64,000 nucleotides of DNA from Robiginitalea sp. (GCA_024638915.1 JAHEJJ010000004.1:62001-126000); one strand, 5' to 3'. Positions 54,637-62,562 are shown, counted from the first letter of the stretch. The notes: generated from the letters alone by a model not told the origin. Numbers and translations are program-made.

Positions 54637-54662
54637 AAAAAAAACCACCGCGACAACGGTGG
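54637..54662 (-). terminator. Terminator of tRNA-Val
   Basis: Stem CCACCG (54645-54650) / CGGTGG (54657-54662) with a 6-nt loop. On the minus strand it is followed by eight T. It lies 11 bp past the 3' end of the tRNA. Confidence 0.8.
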
Positions 54663-54673
54663 CCTATAGTTTG

Positions 54674-54748
54674 TGGGATATACTGGAGTCGAACCAGTGA
54701 CCTCTGCCCTGTCAAGGCAGCGCTCTAAACCAACTGAGCTAATACCCC
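54674..54748 (-). tRNA. tRNA-Val (anticodon GAC)
   Basis: A 75-nt cloverleaf on the minus strand. Acceptor arm GGGGTAT/ATATCCC (one G-T wobble), D-arm GCTC/GAGC with AGTTGGTTTA loop, anticodon stem CTGCC/GGCAG with loop TTGACAG giving anticodon GAC, and T-arm ACTGG/CCAGT with TTCGACT. The discriminator base is A and CCA is not encoded. A perfect -7 box is 28 bp upstream. Confidence 0.95.
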
Positions 54749-54776
54749 GGTTATATCGCCCGGTATTCCGGGACAG

Positions 54777-54784
54777 CAAATATA
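54777..54784 (-). promoter_or_regulatory. -7 promoter box (TATATTTG) of tRNA-Val
   Basis: Perfect TAnnTTTG on the minus strand. TTTC 20 bp further upstream approximates the -33 TTTG element. It is divergent from the xth box 13 bp away. Confidence 0.65.
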
Positions 54785-54797
54785 ACGTGTATTTTCA

Positions 54798-54805
54798 TAC
54801 TTTTG
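54798..54805 (+). promoter_or_regulatory. -7 promoter box (TACTTTTG) of xth
   Basis: Perfect TAnnTTTG on the plus strand, 39 bp before the xth ATG. The sequences upstream of both boxes overlap, so the tRNA and xth promoters may compete. Confidence 0.6.
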
Positions 54806-54844
54806 AAATTAGAAGAACGCAACTGCTAAAATCCAATTCCTTTT

Positions 54845-55609
54845 ATGAAAATTGTATCGTGGAATGTTAATGGTATCAGGGCGATAACAAAGAAAGACTT
54901 TTTCAAATCCGTCAAATCGATTCCCTGGGACATCTTGTGCTTGCAGGAGACCAAGGCGCAGGATCATGAAACGGCTGAAGCCATAAAACCTCTGGATAGC
55001 TACCACTACTACCACAATGCCGCAGAGAAAAAAGGATATAGTAGTACTGCGGTATTGAGTAGCCAGGAACCCAAGGCGATTTCATTGGATATGGGTATTG
55101 CCGAGCACGATAACGAAGGCAGGGTTATTTGTCTGGACTATGAAAGTTTCTATCTGGTAAACGTCTACGTGCCCAATTCAGGCCAGCAACTCGTTAGATT
55201 GGATTATCGCAAGCAATGGGATGCAGATTTCCTTGAATACCTTAAAACCAAAGAAAATGACAAACCGGTAATTGTCTGCGGGGACTTCAATGTAGCCCAC
55301 CGTCCTATCGACCTGAAAAACGACAAATCGAACTATAACAAGACAGCCGGATACACTCAGATAGAGATCGATGGTATGGACAATTTCATAAATGCAGGAT
55401 TCGTAGACACCTATAGATATTTACATCCGGAAGAAGTGGCGTATACCTATTGGAGTTACCGATTTAAAGCACGTGAACGCAATGTAGGCTGGCGTATAGA
55501 TTATTTCCTGGTCAGCGAATCGTTGGTGTCTAAAATAAAATCTGCCGAGATTTTACCCCAATACCACGGATCGGACCATTGCCCGATCTTGCTGGAAATT
55601 GAGATTTAA
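54845..55609 (+). CDS. xth: Exodeoxyribonuclease III / AP endonuclease
   Basis: Base-excision-repair nuclease of 254 aa. Motifs of the EEP (exonuclease-endonuclease-phosphatase) fold: MKIVSWNVNGIRAI, CLQETKAQDHE (metal Glu), VNVYVPNSG, VICGDFNVAH (catalytic Asp and Asn), WRIDYFLVS and the C-terminal HGSDHCPILLEI (Asp-His pair). Length is normal. Confidence 0.94.
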   Translation: MKIVSWNVNGIRAITKKDFFKSVKSIPWDILCLQETKAQDHETAEAIKPLDSYHYYHNAAEKKGYSSTAVLSSQEPKAISLDMGIAEHDNEGRVICLDYESFYLVNVYVPNSGQQLVRLDYRKQWDADFLEYLKTKENDKPVIVCGDFNVAHRPIDLKNDKSNYNKTAGYTQIEIDGMDNFINAGFVDTYRYLHPEEVAYTYWSYRFKARERNVGWRIDYFLVSESLVSKIKSAEILPQYHGSDHCPILLEIEI

Positions 55610-55627
55610 TCGAGGTATGTCTGAGTC

Positions 55628-56320
55628 TCAGATCAATTTGAATTTTTCTCGAACCACTTTTATAACGCGTAAAACACTTGCCAATTCAACATTTAGAATT
55701 TGAGCGATTTCCTCTTCCTGAAGTCGGCCATAGGCATATAATTCAACGATTGTCCTGCATATAGTCGGAATACTATTGTACAACAATCCCAAATGGATCC
55801 GTTTTTCGTTGGCCAGGATAAATTTATCTTTCAGACCAAAGCGATCAACGATTTGAGCGATGAGAAAATCGTCAAGATATATGGTTTCCGACCTTCTTTT
55901 TTTCTGTTTATAGGAAATATCGTCGAGTTCTTCATGCATCAATAGGTCCCCTTCCGCATCAGCTGTAAAACGTTCGTCTAATGCGTCAAGTTCATCTTTG
56001 AGAATACCTGTCGTGCTTGGATCATTCGGAGTGTATTTCTCGTCCTGTATAAGTTGTTGTAATTTCTCAAGGGATTTTCTGTAAAGCATTTGTTTTAATT
56101 CAGCCTTACCTAGAACTTCTGTATATTGTTGATAAACCGAGAGATATACCTCATCTAGTATTCCGTCGGCATCGTAGTAACGACGGTCAATCAGACCTTG
56201 GCTTTCTGCTGCCAACAAGCCGGAAGTAAGGTAAGCTTTTACTTCTGTGCTAAGTGGTCCCAGCCCCTTGAAAAACTTTTTGAATTCAGGGCTTTTTTGA
56301 TTTTTTGTTGCTTTTTCCAT
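55628..56320 (-). CDS. Divergent sigma-70-like protein
   Basis: A 230-aa protein without signal peptide or membrane segment. The C-terminal 50 residues look like a sigma region 4 helix-turn-helix (YNSIPTICRTIVELYAYGRL, QEEEIAQILNVELASVLRVIK). The segment RYYDADGILDEVYLSVYQQY (about 46-65) resembles region 2 (DAEDLVQEVFL type). The middle is acidic and longer than in ECF factors. It may be a lineage-specific sigma factor or a non-sigma regulator. It is divergent from hsp20 and the intervening region holds the shared operator. -7 box at 56367-56374. Confidence 0.65.
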   Translation of the reverse strand: MEKATKNQKSPEFKKFFKGLGPLSTEVKAYLTSGLLAAESQGLIDRRYYDADGILDEVYLSVYQQYTEVLGKAELKQMLYRKSLEKLQQLIQDEKYTPNDPSTTGILKDELDALDERFTADAEGDLLMHEELDDISYKQKKRRSETIYLDDFLIAQIVDRFGLKDKFILANEKRIHLGLLYNSIPTICRTIVELYAYGRLQEEEIAQILNVELASVLRVIKVVREKFKLI

Positions 56321-56366
56321 AGGTGTACTTTTATTTTTTTACCGGGCATACGCACTTTGCGCCTTA

Positions 56367-56374
56367 CAAAACTA
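56367..56374 (-). promoter_or_regulatory. -7 promoter box (TAGTTTTG) of the sigma-like gene
   Basis: Perfect TAnnTTTG on the minus strand, 46 bp before the ATG at 56320. Confidence 0.55.
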
Positions 56375-56496
56375 AATTCCGATACATCGATTTAAAATGA
56401 TAATGATCATCCACCGCCATAATTAGTTTGACCTTCAACTGTCACACCCCTCAGGGGATCGATAAAATGATTCTTTTTTATTGCGATTATAGACTC

Positions 56497-56514
56497 AAAT
56501 GACCATCGTCATTT
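56497..56514 (+). promoter_or_regulatory. Operator-like inverted repeat upstream of hsp20
   Basis: AAATGAC (56497-56503), spacer CATC, GTCATTT (56508-56514): a perfect 7-bp inverted repeat. Fifteen of 18 positions are identical to the element at 59006-59023. Its centre lies 29.5 bp before the -7 box, i.e. near -41 from the expected transcription start, the class II position of CRP/FNR activators. A further half-site, GGTCATT in the opposite orientation, lies at about 56522-56528. Confidence 0.6.
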
Positions 56515-56534
56515 CAACAGAGGTCATTGATCGT

Positions 56535-56542
56535 TAGATTTG
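56535..56542 (+). promoter_or_regulatory. -7 promoter box (TAGATTTG) of hsp20
   Basis: Perfect TAnnTTTG with TTTC 19 bp upstream (56512-56515) as the -33 element, overlapping the inverted repeat. It is 37 bp before the ATG at 56580. Confidence 0.7.
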
Positions 56543-56579
56543 CCGTCCACTGAATGTTTAACCTAAAAAGTAATGGAAT

Positions 56580-57050
56580 ATGTCATTAGTAAAATTTAAA
56601 AAGAGGAACCGACCGTTTGCCAATCTGGTGACCTCGGATTTCTTTGACATGGAGGATTTCTTTGATAACCGTTTCTGGAATCGTGGAATGTTGAGCGATA
56701 AATTCTGGAATGGCCGAAAAGGTGAGCCGGCTTTAAATATCAAGGAAACAGAAGATCACTTTGAGATCGAACTAGCAGCACCAGGCTTTGATAAAAAAGA
56801 TTTTGAAGTTACCATCGAAGATGGATATCTGAATATTTCCGCAGAAAAAACAATGGAAGAGGAGGAAAAAGAGGATGAATATACCAGAAGGGAATTCAGC
56901 TACAATGCTTTTGAACGCTCATTGTTGCTTCCGGAAAATATAATGCAAGAGAAAATTAAGGCCCGCTATAAAGAGGGTATACTTAGTTTTAAACTTTTGA
57001 AAAAAGAAGTTGAGAAAAAACAACTGCCAAAAAAGGTTGAGATCAGTTAA
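56580..57050 (+). CDS. Hsp20/alpha-crystallin small heat-shock protein
   Basis: ATP-independent chaperone of 156 aa. The alpha-crystallin domain spans about 50-145 (PALNIKETEDHFEIELAAPG, DGYLNISAEKT, and FERSLLLPENI before RYKEGILSFKLLKK). The N-terminal arm contains DFFDMEDFFDNRFW, typical of family members. The Lys-rich C-terminus (KKQLPKKVEIS) carries a weak IxI-like motif. Promoter and operator-like repeat upstream point to regulation with the YtxH operon 2 kb away. A terminator follows. Confidence 0.93.
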   Translation: MSLVKFKKRNRPFANLVTSDFFDMEDFFDNRFWNRGMLSDKFWNGRKGEPALNIKETEDHFEIELAAPGFDKKDFEVTIEDGYLNISAEKTMEEEEKEDEYTRREFSYNAFERSLLLPENIMQEKIKARYKEGILSFKLLKKEVEKKQLPKKVEIS

Positions 57051-57136
57051 GATTTCAGCCCAGGCATTTGATACCTTCTGCTTCTCCAATTATAGTCGTC
57101 CATGTAGTAAAATTGTCGGCAGGGGGTAATCGATGG

Positions 57137-57168
57137 AACGGCATCCTTGTGGTGCCGTTTTATTTTTT
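57137..57168 (+). terminator. Rho-independent terminator of hsp20
   Basis: Stem AACGGCA (57137-57143) / TGCCGTT (57153-57159), 9-nt loop, then TTATTTTTT. It lies 87 bp after the hsp20 stop; on the other strand there is no T tract. Confidence 0.8.
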
Positions 57169-57188
57169 GCCTTCTGGATTTCTCGCTG

Positions 57189-57956
57189 CTATTTCGAAAT
57201 CCGGTCCGCGAATTCCCCCATTTTTTTTTGGGCGCTTTGGTATCCCAATTCAAATACGGCGTCAGTCTCTTTAAGAGAGAAGGTCCCGAACTTATGAATA
57301 CCTTCAGGTGTGATCAGCAGATCACAATCTTTGAATTTATCGGTCGAAGTTCTCGCTGCGCGAATTTGGTATGCCCGCTCCAGCACCTGGTAAGAATACT
57401 TCATATCCTCAATTTGGATCTTGAGAAACGGATTCACATAAACCCCTATTATATTTTCACATTCAGCTCTTAGCAGATCAACCGGAAAGTTATTGAGTGT
57501 ACCGCCGTCTATGTAGTAGTCGCTGCCTATTTTAACAGGGGTAAACACTCCGGGGAAGGCAGCCGAGGCCAATATTGGCTTTATGATCTGGCCCGAAGTA
57601 AAGACCTTTAAAGAACCTTTAAGGACGTCCGTGGCGGTAATGGACATGGGTAACTCTAGCTCGCTGAAACTATCCTCGGGAAAATAGCGCTTAAAGTCTT
57701 GGTAGAATTTTGCCGTGTCCACAAAACCCGGTTTGTTCACCGCATATTTATAAATGCTGAAAAGATTAACCCCTTTTACAAATTCCAGAATTTCCTGGTA
57801 GGAATATCCTGCCGAATAGAGTGATCCTATAATTGCGCCCGAGCTGGTACCTGCTACATGGGTAATTTGAATACCTGCTTCCTCCATGGCTTTGATCACG
57901 CCTATATGCGCAACACCTCTGAATCCGCCTCCCGAAAGCACCAGTCCTGTAGTCAT
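57189..57956 (-). CDS. Patatin-like phospholipase
   Basis: A 255-aa single-domain patatin. Oxyanion-hole motif LSGGGFRGVAHIG (about 7-19), nucleophile Ser in GTSSGAIIG (about 35-43) and catalytic Asp in YYIDGGTLNNFP (about 148-159) are all intact. There is no signal peptide, so it acts on cytoplasmic-side or intracellular lipids. Its ATG overlaps the stop of a short upstream reading frame (TAATG) that continues in frame from the DUF6327-like gene; it may therefore be the last gene of the YtxH operon. Confidence 0.9.
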   Translation of the reverse strand: MTTGLVLSGGGFRGVAHIGVIKAMEEAGIQITHVAGTSSGAIIGSLYSAGYSYQEILEFVKGVNLFSIYKYAVNKPGFVDTAKFYQDFKRYFPEDSFSELELPMSITATDVLKGSLKVFTSGQIIKPILASAAFPGVFTPVKIGSDYYIDGGTLNNFPVDLLRAECENIIGVYVNPFLKIQIEDMKYSYQVLERAYQIRAARTSTDKFKDCDLLITPEGIHKFGTFSLKETDAVFELGYQSAQKKMGEFADRISK

Positions 57957-58051
57957 TAGCCCGAATTGATCAGATCAGCCATCAAAATAAACAATTTCTC
58001 GACGGTCTGAGAGGCCCTTTCAAAATCATCTTTCTTCAGTGATAAATCTAA
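57956..58051 (-). other. Short in-frame reading frame linking the DUF6327-like gene to patatin
   Basis: Directly after the TAA that ends the DUF6327-like frame (58052-58054) the same frame stays open for 31 codons. It reads SLKKDDFERASQTVEKLFI and ILMADLINSG, and ends in a TAA that overlaps the patatin ATG. There is no normal start codon near its 5' end. It may be the lost C-terminus of the DUF6327-like protein (nonsense mutation), or a short peptide with an unusual start, or chance. Confidence 0.4.
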
Positions 58052-58261
58052 TTATTTGCGTTTAAAGAGTTTACCCAGCAGCAGAGAAATCACCGCGCCC
58101 TGAAATGCGCTTTCCAGGCTTCGCACTAATTTCCTTGGAATCATAAGATTCTTAAGAGTGCTGCATTCGAGCTTCACATATTCTTTGTCGATCTGACGAC
58201 GCAACTCCAGGATTTTAAGTTGTGCATTTATTTCCTCAAATGAATTGTATTGCCGGTTCAT
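58052..58261 (-). CDS. Small DUF6327-like protein
   Basis: A 69-aa charged protein (MNRQYNSFEEINAQLKILEL) with an N-terminal helix and a hydrophobic C-terminal segment (AFQGAVISLLLGKLF). It matches small flavobacterial proteins (DUF6327-like) that accompany YtxH and holin-like genes. Its start overlaps the holin-like gene by 4 nt (ATGA). Function unknown; it is probably part of a membrane-associated complex. Confidence 0.72.
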   Translation of the reverse strand: MNRQYNSFEEINAQLKILELRRQIDKEYVKLECSTLKNLMIPRKLVRSLESAFQGAVISLLLGKLFKRK

Positions 58262-58611
58262 GTTTCCTCAAATATTTTTTTGGAAAAAAAACGTAAAATG
58301 ACTTTGTTAATATTGCGTCCCATGGCAAAGACTATGATGCCTATGACCAGATAGAATCCTCCCACGGCCAGAAAGCCCCATTGGTATCCTCCCAAAGAGT
58401 CCCCTATGGCCATAGCGACTCCTATGCTCGTAAGCAGTAAGAATAGAAGACCGATACTTGTTAGCAAAAAGAATTTAATAAGGGTGGTGACCAGCACCAT
58501 TGAAATCTTAAAACCCTTTAACTCAACGTATTCAAGGCTGTCATCCACATAGGCGGTCACTCTTTTATCCAATTCGGATAAATGATGCTTCATTTCTTCA
58601 AAGGCCATCAC
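58258..58611 (-). CDS. Holin-like (DUF1469, 'phage holin 3-6') membrane protein
   Basis: A 117-aa protein with two close transmembrane helices (STTLIKFFLLTSIGLLFLLL region and GFLAVGGFYLVIGIIVFAMG) flanked by charged ends. This topology fits the DUF1469/actinobacterial-holin-like family, members of which in non-phage context usually stand next to YtxH genes. No endolysin or other phage genes occur nearby, so a lytic role is unlikely. It lies 3 bp after the YtxH stop. Confidence 0.82.
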   Translation of the reverse strand: MMAFEEMKHHLSELDKRVTAYVDDSLEYVELKGFKISMVLVTTLIKFFLLTSIGLLFLLLTSIGVAMAIGDSLGGYQWGFLAVGGFYLVIGIIVFAMGRNINKVILRFFSKKIFEET

Positions 58612-58614
58612 CGA

Positions 58615-58944
58615 TTATTTCTGAAGTTGGGCGTTCTTTTTTTTGAGTTCTTCCAACTTTCTTTCCAAGGTAGCGATAATATCATCTGCCTTATAGCTCA
58701 TATTGGAAATTGTGTCTTCAAGTTTTTGCTCAAATGCCATTTTTTTCTCTTCTGCCGTTTTGGTCAGCTCTTCTTTTGCATGTGATATACGATCGCTTAA
58801 GTCATGCGATACGTCTGAAGCCTTTTCCTTGATCTTTTTGCGCGTCTTTTTACCTTCATCAGGTGCATAGAGAATCCCTATTCCGGCTCCTATAGCCGCT
58901 CCTGTTAACAACGCTAATAATATTCCTCCTGAATTGTCTGACAT
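58615..58944 (-). CDS. YtxH-domain stress protein
   Basis: A 109-aa protein: one N-terminal transmembrane helix (ILLALLTGAAIGAGIGILYA), the YtxH signature PDEGKKTRKKIKEK (about 27-40) and a long amphipathic coiled coil. YtxH-type proteins are general-stress or desiccation proteins in other bacteria. First gene of the operon; upstream lie a -7-like box (58979-58986) and the shared inverted repeat (59006-59023). Confidence 0.88.
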   Translation of the reverse strand: MSDNSGGILLALLTGAAIGAGIGILYAPDEGKKTRKKIKEKASDVSHDLSDRISHAKEELTKTAEEKKMAFEQKLEDTISNMSYKADDIIATLERKLEELKKKNAQLQK

Positions 58945-58978
58945 GATACTAGATTTTTAGTTATTATTAAATTTTCCA

Positions 58979-58986
58979 CCAAGTTA
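58979..58986 (-). promoter_or_regulatory. Probable -7 box (TAACTTGG) of the YtxH operon
   Basis: Seven of eight matches to TAnnTTTG on the minus strand, with a perfect -33 TTTG (plus-strand CAAA, 59005-59008) 18 bp upstream. It is 34 bp before the YtxH ATG. Confidence 0.6.
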
Positions 58987-59005
58987 AGGATTAATATCAA
59001 CCACC

Positions 59006-59023
59006 AAATGACCACGGTCAATT
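59006..59023 (-). promoter_or_regulatory. Operator-like inverted repeat upstream of the YtxH operon
   Basis: AAATGACCACGGTCAATT on the plus strand, with TGACC-AC-GGTCA as its perfect core. It shares 15 of 18 positions with the hsp20 element and the flanks also match (18 of 22 over CAAATGACCA...TTxAA). Its centre lies 28.5 bp before the -7 box and overlaps the -33 TTTG, the same geometry as at hsp20. Confidence 0.6.
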
Positions 59024-59206
59024 GAAGACCTGTTTTTGAAATAATTAATTCTGCCCATCAATATACACAGGATTATTATCTCTTTGGCCAATTCGTTCTG
59101 CTTTAGGACAATCATAAAAATCGTAAAATAACTATGGTACACTCCGTTAAAACCGGGAAATCAGTCATACAAACAAGTTGGGATGCACAGGTGGTTCAAA
59201 GTTACA

Positions 59207-60397
59207 TCAGTTATTTCGGGACTGAAGATAAGCCTGACGTGCTATTTCAATTTCCTCATCGGTAGGAACAACAAGGATTTTAACCGGTGAGCCGCCTTGT
59301 TCAATAGAACGTATCTCGTTCGAATCGGTATTGTTCTTATCAGGACTGAGCCTGATGCCTAAAAACTCCATATCCTTACATATCAACGCACGTAACGCAC
59401 TTGAATTTTCACCGATCCCCGCAGTAAAGATCAGTATATCAAGCCCATTCAGCGCCGCCGTGTAAGCTCCTATATATTTTTTTATTCGATAGGCATTCAT
59501 CTCGAGGGCCAGCTGGCTTTTTGGGTCACCATGCTTTGCCGCTGCTTCAATCTCACGTAAATCGGAAAAACCGGTTAGACCCAGCATGCCGCTTTCTTTG
59601 TCGAGGAGGGTTTGTATATCATTCAATTCATAACCTAGCTCCCTGTGCAGATAAAAAATTATAGCATGGTCTATGTCTCCGCTCCTGGTTCCCATGATCA
59701 GTCCGTTTGAAGGAGCAAAACCCAAGCTGTGATCGATGCTTTTTCCATTTTTTATTGCTGTTATACTACAACCGTTCCCGAGATGCAAACTTATAATTTT
59801 ATCGGCCGGCGCGCCGGCATATTCTATAGCCTTTTTTGAGACATAAGCATGACTTGTGCCATGAAATCCATAGGCCCGGATACCGTGATCCCGATAAAGT
59901 GATTCGGGTATGGCATATCGATGAGAAATCTTGGGCATGGTTTGGTGAAAAGCGGTATCGAAAACCGCAATCTGCAGGCTTTCAGGAAAGAGTTTCTCTG
60001 CAATCTCTATACCGACCAGGTTGTGTGGATTGTGCAGTGGTGCCATCGGAATATATTTCCGTATTTGCTTTTTAACAGACTCATCGACCACCACAGTACC
60101 GGAAAATTCACCGCCGCCATGAACCACTCTGTGACCCACTACTTCGATCTCCCCTACCCCATTTATGGGAGCGGTCTCAGGGTCTAACAAAATCCCAACT
60201 ATACGCTGTAAGCCTTCCTCATGAGTGGAGATCGGAATTTGGCTGGATAATTTATCCTTGCCATAATTATAGGCTATGGTCGAATCCTGACTGCCGATCC
60301 GGTCTACCATTCCGCGGCATATCACCTCTTCCTCAGGCATTTTAATGAGTTGAAACTTAATGGAGGAACTGCCAGAATTAAGGATTAGTATGTTCAT
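59207..60397 (-). CDS. ackA: Acetate kinase
   Basis: Converts acetyl phosphate and ADP to acetate and ATP. The 396-aa enzyme starts with the family motif MNILILNSGSSSIKFQLIK (ATG 60397; a longer frame is rejected). Further motifs: VFDTAFHQTMP (catalytic Asp), RAYGFHGTSHAYVSKKA, HLGNGCSITAI, GLIMGTRSGDIDHAII and ILIFTAGIGENSSALR. It lies 32 bp after pta, making the pta-ackA fermentation/overflow operon. Confidence 0.96.
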   Translation of the reverse strand: MNILILNSGSSSIKFQLIKMPEEEVICRGMVDRIGSQDSTIAYNYGKDKLSSQIPISTHEEGLQRIVGILLDPETAPINGVGEIEVVGHRVVHGGGEFSGTVVVDESVKKQIRKYIPMAPLHNPHNLVGIEIAEKLFPESLQIAVFDTAFHQTMPKISHRYAIPESLYRDHGIRAYGFHGTSHAYVSKKAIEYAGAPADKIISLHLGNGCSITAIKNGKSIDHSLGFAPSNGLIMGTRSGDIDHAIIFYLHRELGYELNDIQTLLDKESGMLGLTGFSDLREIEAAAKHGDPKSQLALEMNAYRIKKYIGAYTAALNGLDILIFTAGIGENSSALRALICKDMEFLGIRLSPDKNNTDSNEIRSIEQGGSPVKILVVPTDEEIEIARQAYLQSRNN

Positions 60398-60429
60398 ATG
60401 AATACACAAATTCAAGGCTAAAGGTTGCG

Positions 60430-62541
60430 TTATGACCCCGGGGTCCAATGCAAGCCCTGTGCCTGTATGGCCGTGATTACTACTGTGTTGAAAATATCGT
60501 CTACCGTGCTGCCACGACTCAGGTCATTAACAGGTTTGTTGAGCCCCTGAATTATCGGTCCGATAGCCAGGGCACCGGTTTCCCTCTGCACCGCCTTATA
60601 GGTATTGTTCCCCGTATTCAGATCGGGAAAAATAAATACAGTCGCCTGACCCGCGACTTCAGATTCCGGCATTTTTTTCTTCGCTACTCCCATATCCACA
60701 GCGGCATCGTATTGGATAGGGCCCTCCACTTTGAGCGCCGGATTTTTAAGCTTAACGATCGCCGTAGCCTCTCTGACCTTTTCCACATCCTGCCCTTTGC
60801 CGGAGGTACCTGAGGAATAAGATAACATAGCAATTTTTGGTTCTATTCCAAATGACTCGCTGGTACTGGCAGAGGTAATCGCGATTTCCGCTAGTTCTTC
60901 GGCATTCGGGTTGGGATTAATGGCACAATCACCATAAACGGTAACCCGGTCTTCCAGACACATGAAGAATACGGAAGATACGATAGACACCTGCGACTGT
61001 GTTTTTATAAACTGGAGCGCCGGCCGTATAGTATGCTGGGTTGTATGTACCGCACCCGAGACCATACCATCTGCATGGCCTTTGTATACCATCATGGTGC
61101 CGAAATAAGAAATATCGGTCATCAGGTCACGGGCCATTGTCGGGTTAACGTTTTTATGCTTCCTGAGCTCGTAGAGCGTTTCCGCATAATCCTCGAAATA
61201 CTCAGAATGCTGCGGGTCTATAATATCGATCTTCTCCAGATCCAAAGCCAGGTCCAACTGGTCGATCTTTGCTTTAATGACAAATGGATCTCCAAGAAGG
61301 ACAATTTCCACAACATCACTATCAACAAGCTCCTTTACCGCTTTTAGTATCCTGTCATCAGTGCCTTCCGGCAGAACAATTTTCTTTTTTTCGGACCTGG
61401 CCCGTTGTAATAAATTGAACTGAAACATTCTGGGGGTAATCCCCTTGCCCTGGAAGGTGATCAGTTTTTCCGCCAGCGCATTGACCGGGATAAAGGTCTC
61501 AAAATCCTGGATTGATGTGGTGATCTTTCGCTTATTTTCAGCATAGATCTTGGGTTTAATGGCTCCAACCTTATTAGCCGTTGAATATGTACCATCCTTT
61601 ACAGATACAATGGGAACAATTTCCGAGAGCCCCTCAATAAGCTTTAAAATAGATTCTTCCGGGCGTAATCCTCCGGTCAGCACTATTCCGGATGCTGTTG
61701 GGTAATTAGCAGAAAGATTTGCCTGGAGAGCCCCCAGAATGATATCTGCACGATCGCCGGGAGTAATCACCAGACTGCTTTCCATGAAATGGGTGAGATA
61801 GTTACGCAATTGCATTGCGCCAACACTGATATTGCTCAACTGATTGTTCAAATGCTCTGAACCAAAAAGCACCTCAGCCTGCAATCCATCAACAATTTCT
61901 TTCATGGTCGGACTCCCCAGTATCGGGTTTCGCGGGATGGCTCCAATCAGTACGTTTTTTGGAAGGGCTTTGATCAGACTTTCGATGACCAGGCCGACAT
62001 TTTCGGGTCGTACTTTGTTGGCGATGACCATTAGGACCTCAACACCCTTGTCCTTAAAGGAATCATAAGCCAGCAACTGATCATTTACAAATTCTTCCAT
62101 CGTTTTGCCCTTGCCACTGGTCAATATAATAGTAGGAATACCCAGGTTTTTGGCCATCAGAACATTGATATCCCACTCGATAATACCACCTTCCCCGGTG
62201 AAATCGGTCCCTTCCACCAAAAGGAAATCAAAACGGTCTTCTATAGCCTTGTATCTGGCAATAATCTTATCGAGCACTTCGTCCTCTCTGTCCTGATTCA
62301 ATTTCTGAATCACTTCATTTCTGGTACAGGCATAAGCTTCCTGATAGGTGATATTAAGATCAAAATAGCTGATCATAGTATGGATATGGTTATCCATCTC
62401 ATCGGCCTTGTAGTCATCAATGATCGGCCTGAAATACCCTACTTTTGCTGCCTTACCAAGAAGAAGATGCATGAGGCCCAGCGAAAGAATGGATTTACCA
62501 CTATTGGGTGCTGTTGTCGCGATATAAACCGCCTTGCTCAT
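60430..62541 (-). CDS. pta: Phosphate acetyltransferase, long form
   Basis: Interconverts acetyl-CoA and acetyl phosphate. The product of 703 aa is the long Pta: an N-terminal BioD-like P-loop domain (YIATTAPNSGKSILSLGLM, about 1-220), a DRTGG domain in the middle (about 220-340; ITPGDRADIILGAL, SGIVLTGGL) and the C-terminal catalytic PTA_PTB domain (about 370-703; KKIVLPEGTDDRILKA, YGDCAINPNPNAEELAEIA, MLSYSSGTSGKGQDVEKV). The start at 62541 is chosen because the longer frame would begin inside the -7 box. Confidence 0.96.
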   Translation of the reverse strand: MSKAVYIATTAPNSGKSILSLGLMHLLLGKAAKVGYFRPIIDDYKADEMDNHIHTMISYFDLNITYQEAYACTRNEVIQKLNQDREDEVLDKIIARYKAIEDRFDFLLVEGTDFTGEGGIIEWDINVLMAKNLGIPTIILTSGKGKTMEEFVNDQLLAYDSFKDKGVEVLMVIANKVRPENVGLVIESLIKALPKNVLIGAIPRNPILGSPTMKEIVDGLQAEVLFGSEHLNNQLSNISVGAMQLRNYLTHFMESSLVITPGDRADIILGALQANLSANYPTASGIVLTGGLRPEESILKLIEGLSEIVPIVSVKDGTYSTANKVGAIKPKIYAENKRKITTSIQDFETFIPVNALAEKLITFQGKGITPRMFQFNLLQRARSEKKKIVLPEGTDDRILKAVKELVDSDVVEIVLLGDPFVIKAKIDQLDLALDLEKIDIIDPQHSEYFEDYAETLYELRKHKNVNPTMARDLMTDISYFGTMMVYKGHADGMVSGAVHTTQHTIRPALQFIKTQSQVSIVSSVFFMCLEDRVTVYGDCAINPNPNAEELAEIAITSASTSESFGIEPKIAMLSYSSGTSGKGQDVEKVREATAIVKLKNPALKVEGPIQYDAAVDMGVAKKKMPESEVAGQATVFIFPDLNTGNNTYKAVQRETGALAIGPIIQGLNKPVNDLSRGSTVDDIFNTVVITAIQAQGLHWTPGS

Positions 62542-62562
62542 ATGAGGTATGATTTTGAAGTG

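Noticed and set aside
56447-56457. CCCC-TCA-GGGG hairpin between the sigma-like gene and hsp20
   Set aside because: Four-base stem, no T tract and no obvious role.
58258-58611. Holin-like gene as evidence of a prophage
   Set aside because: No endolysin, capsid, tail, integrase or attachment repeats nearby; the YtxH-holin-like-DUF6327-like trio is a chromosomal stress arrangement.
59134-59265. 43-codon plus-strand reading frame beginning MVHSVKTGKS
   Set aside because: It overlaps the 3' end of ackA antisense for 59 nt and has no promoter box; not supportable as a gene.
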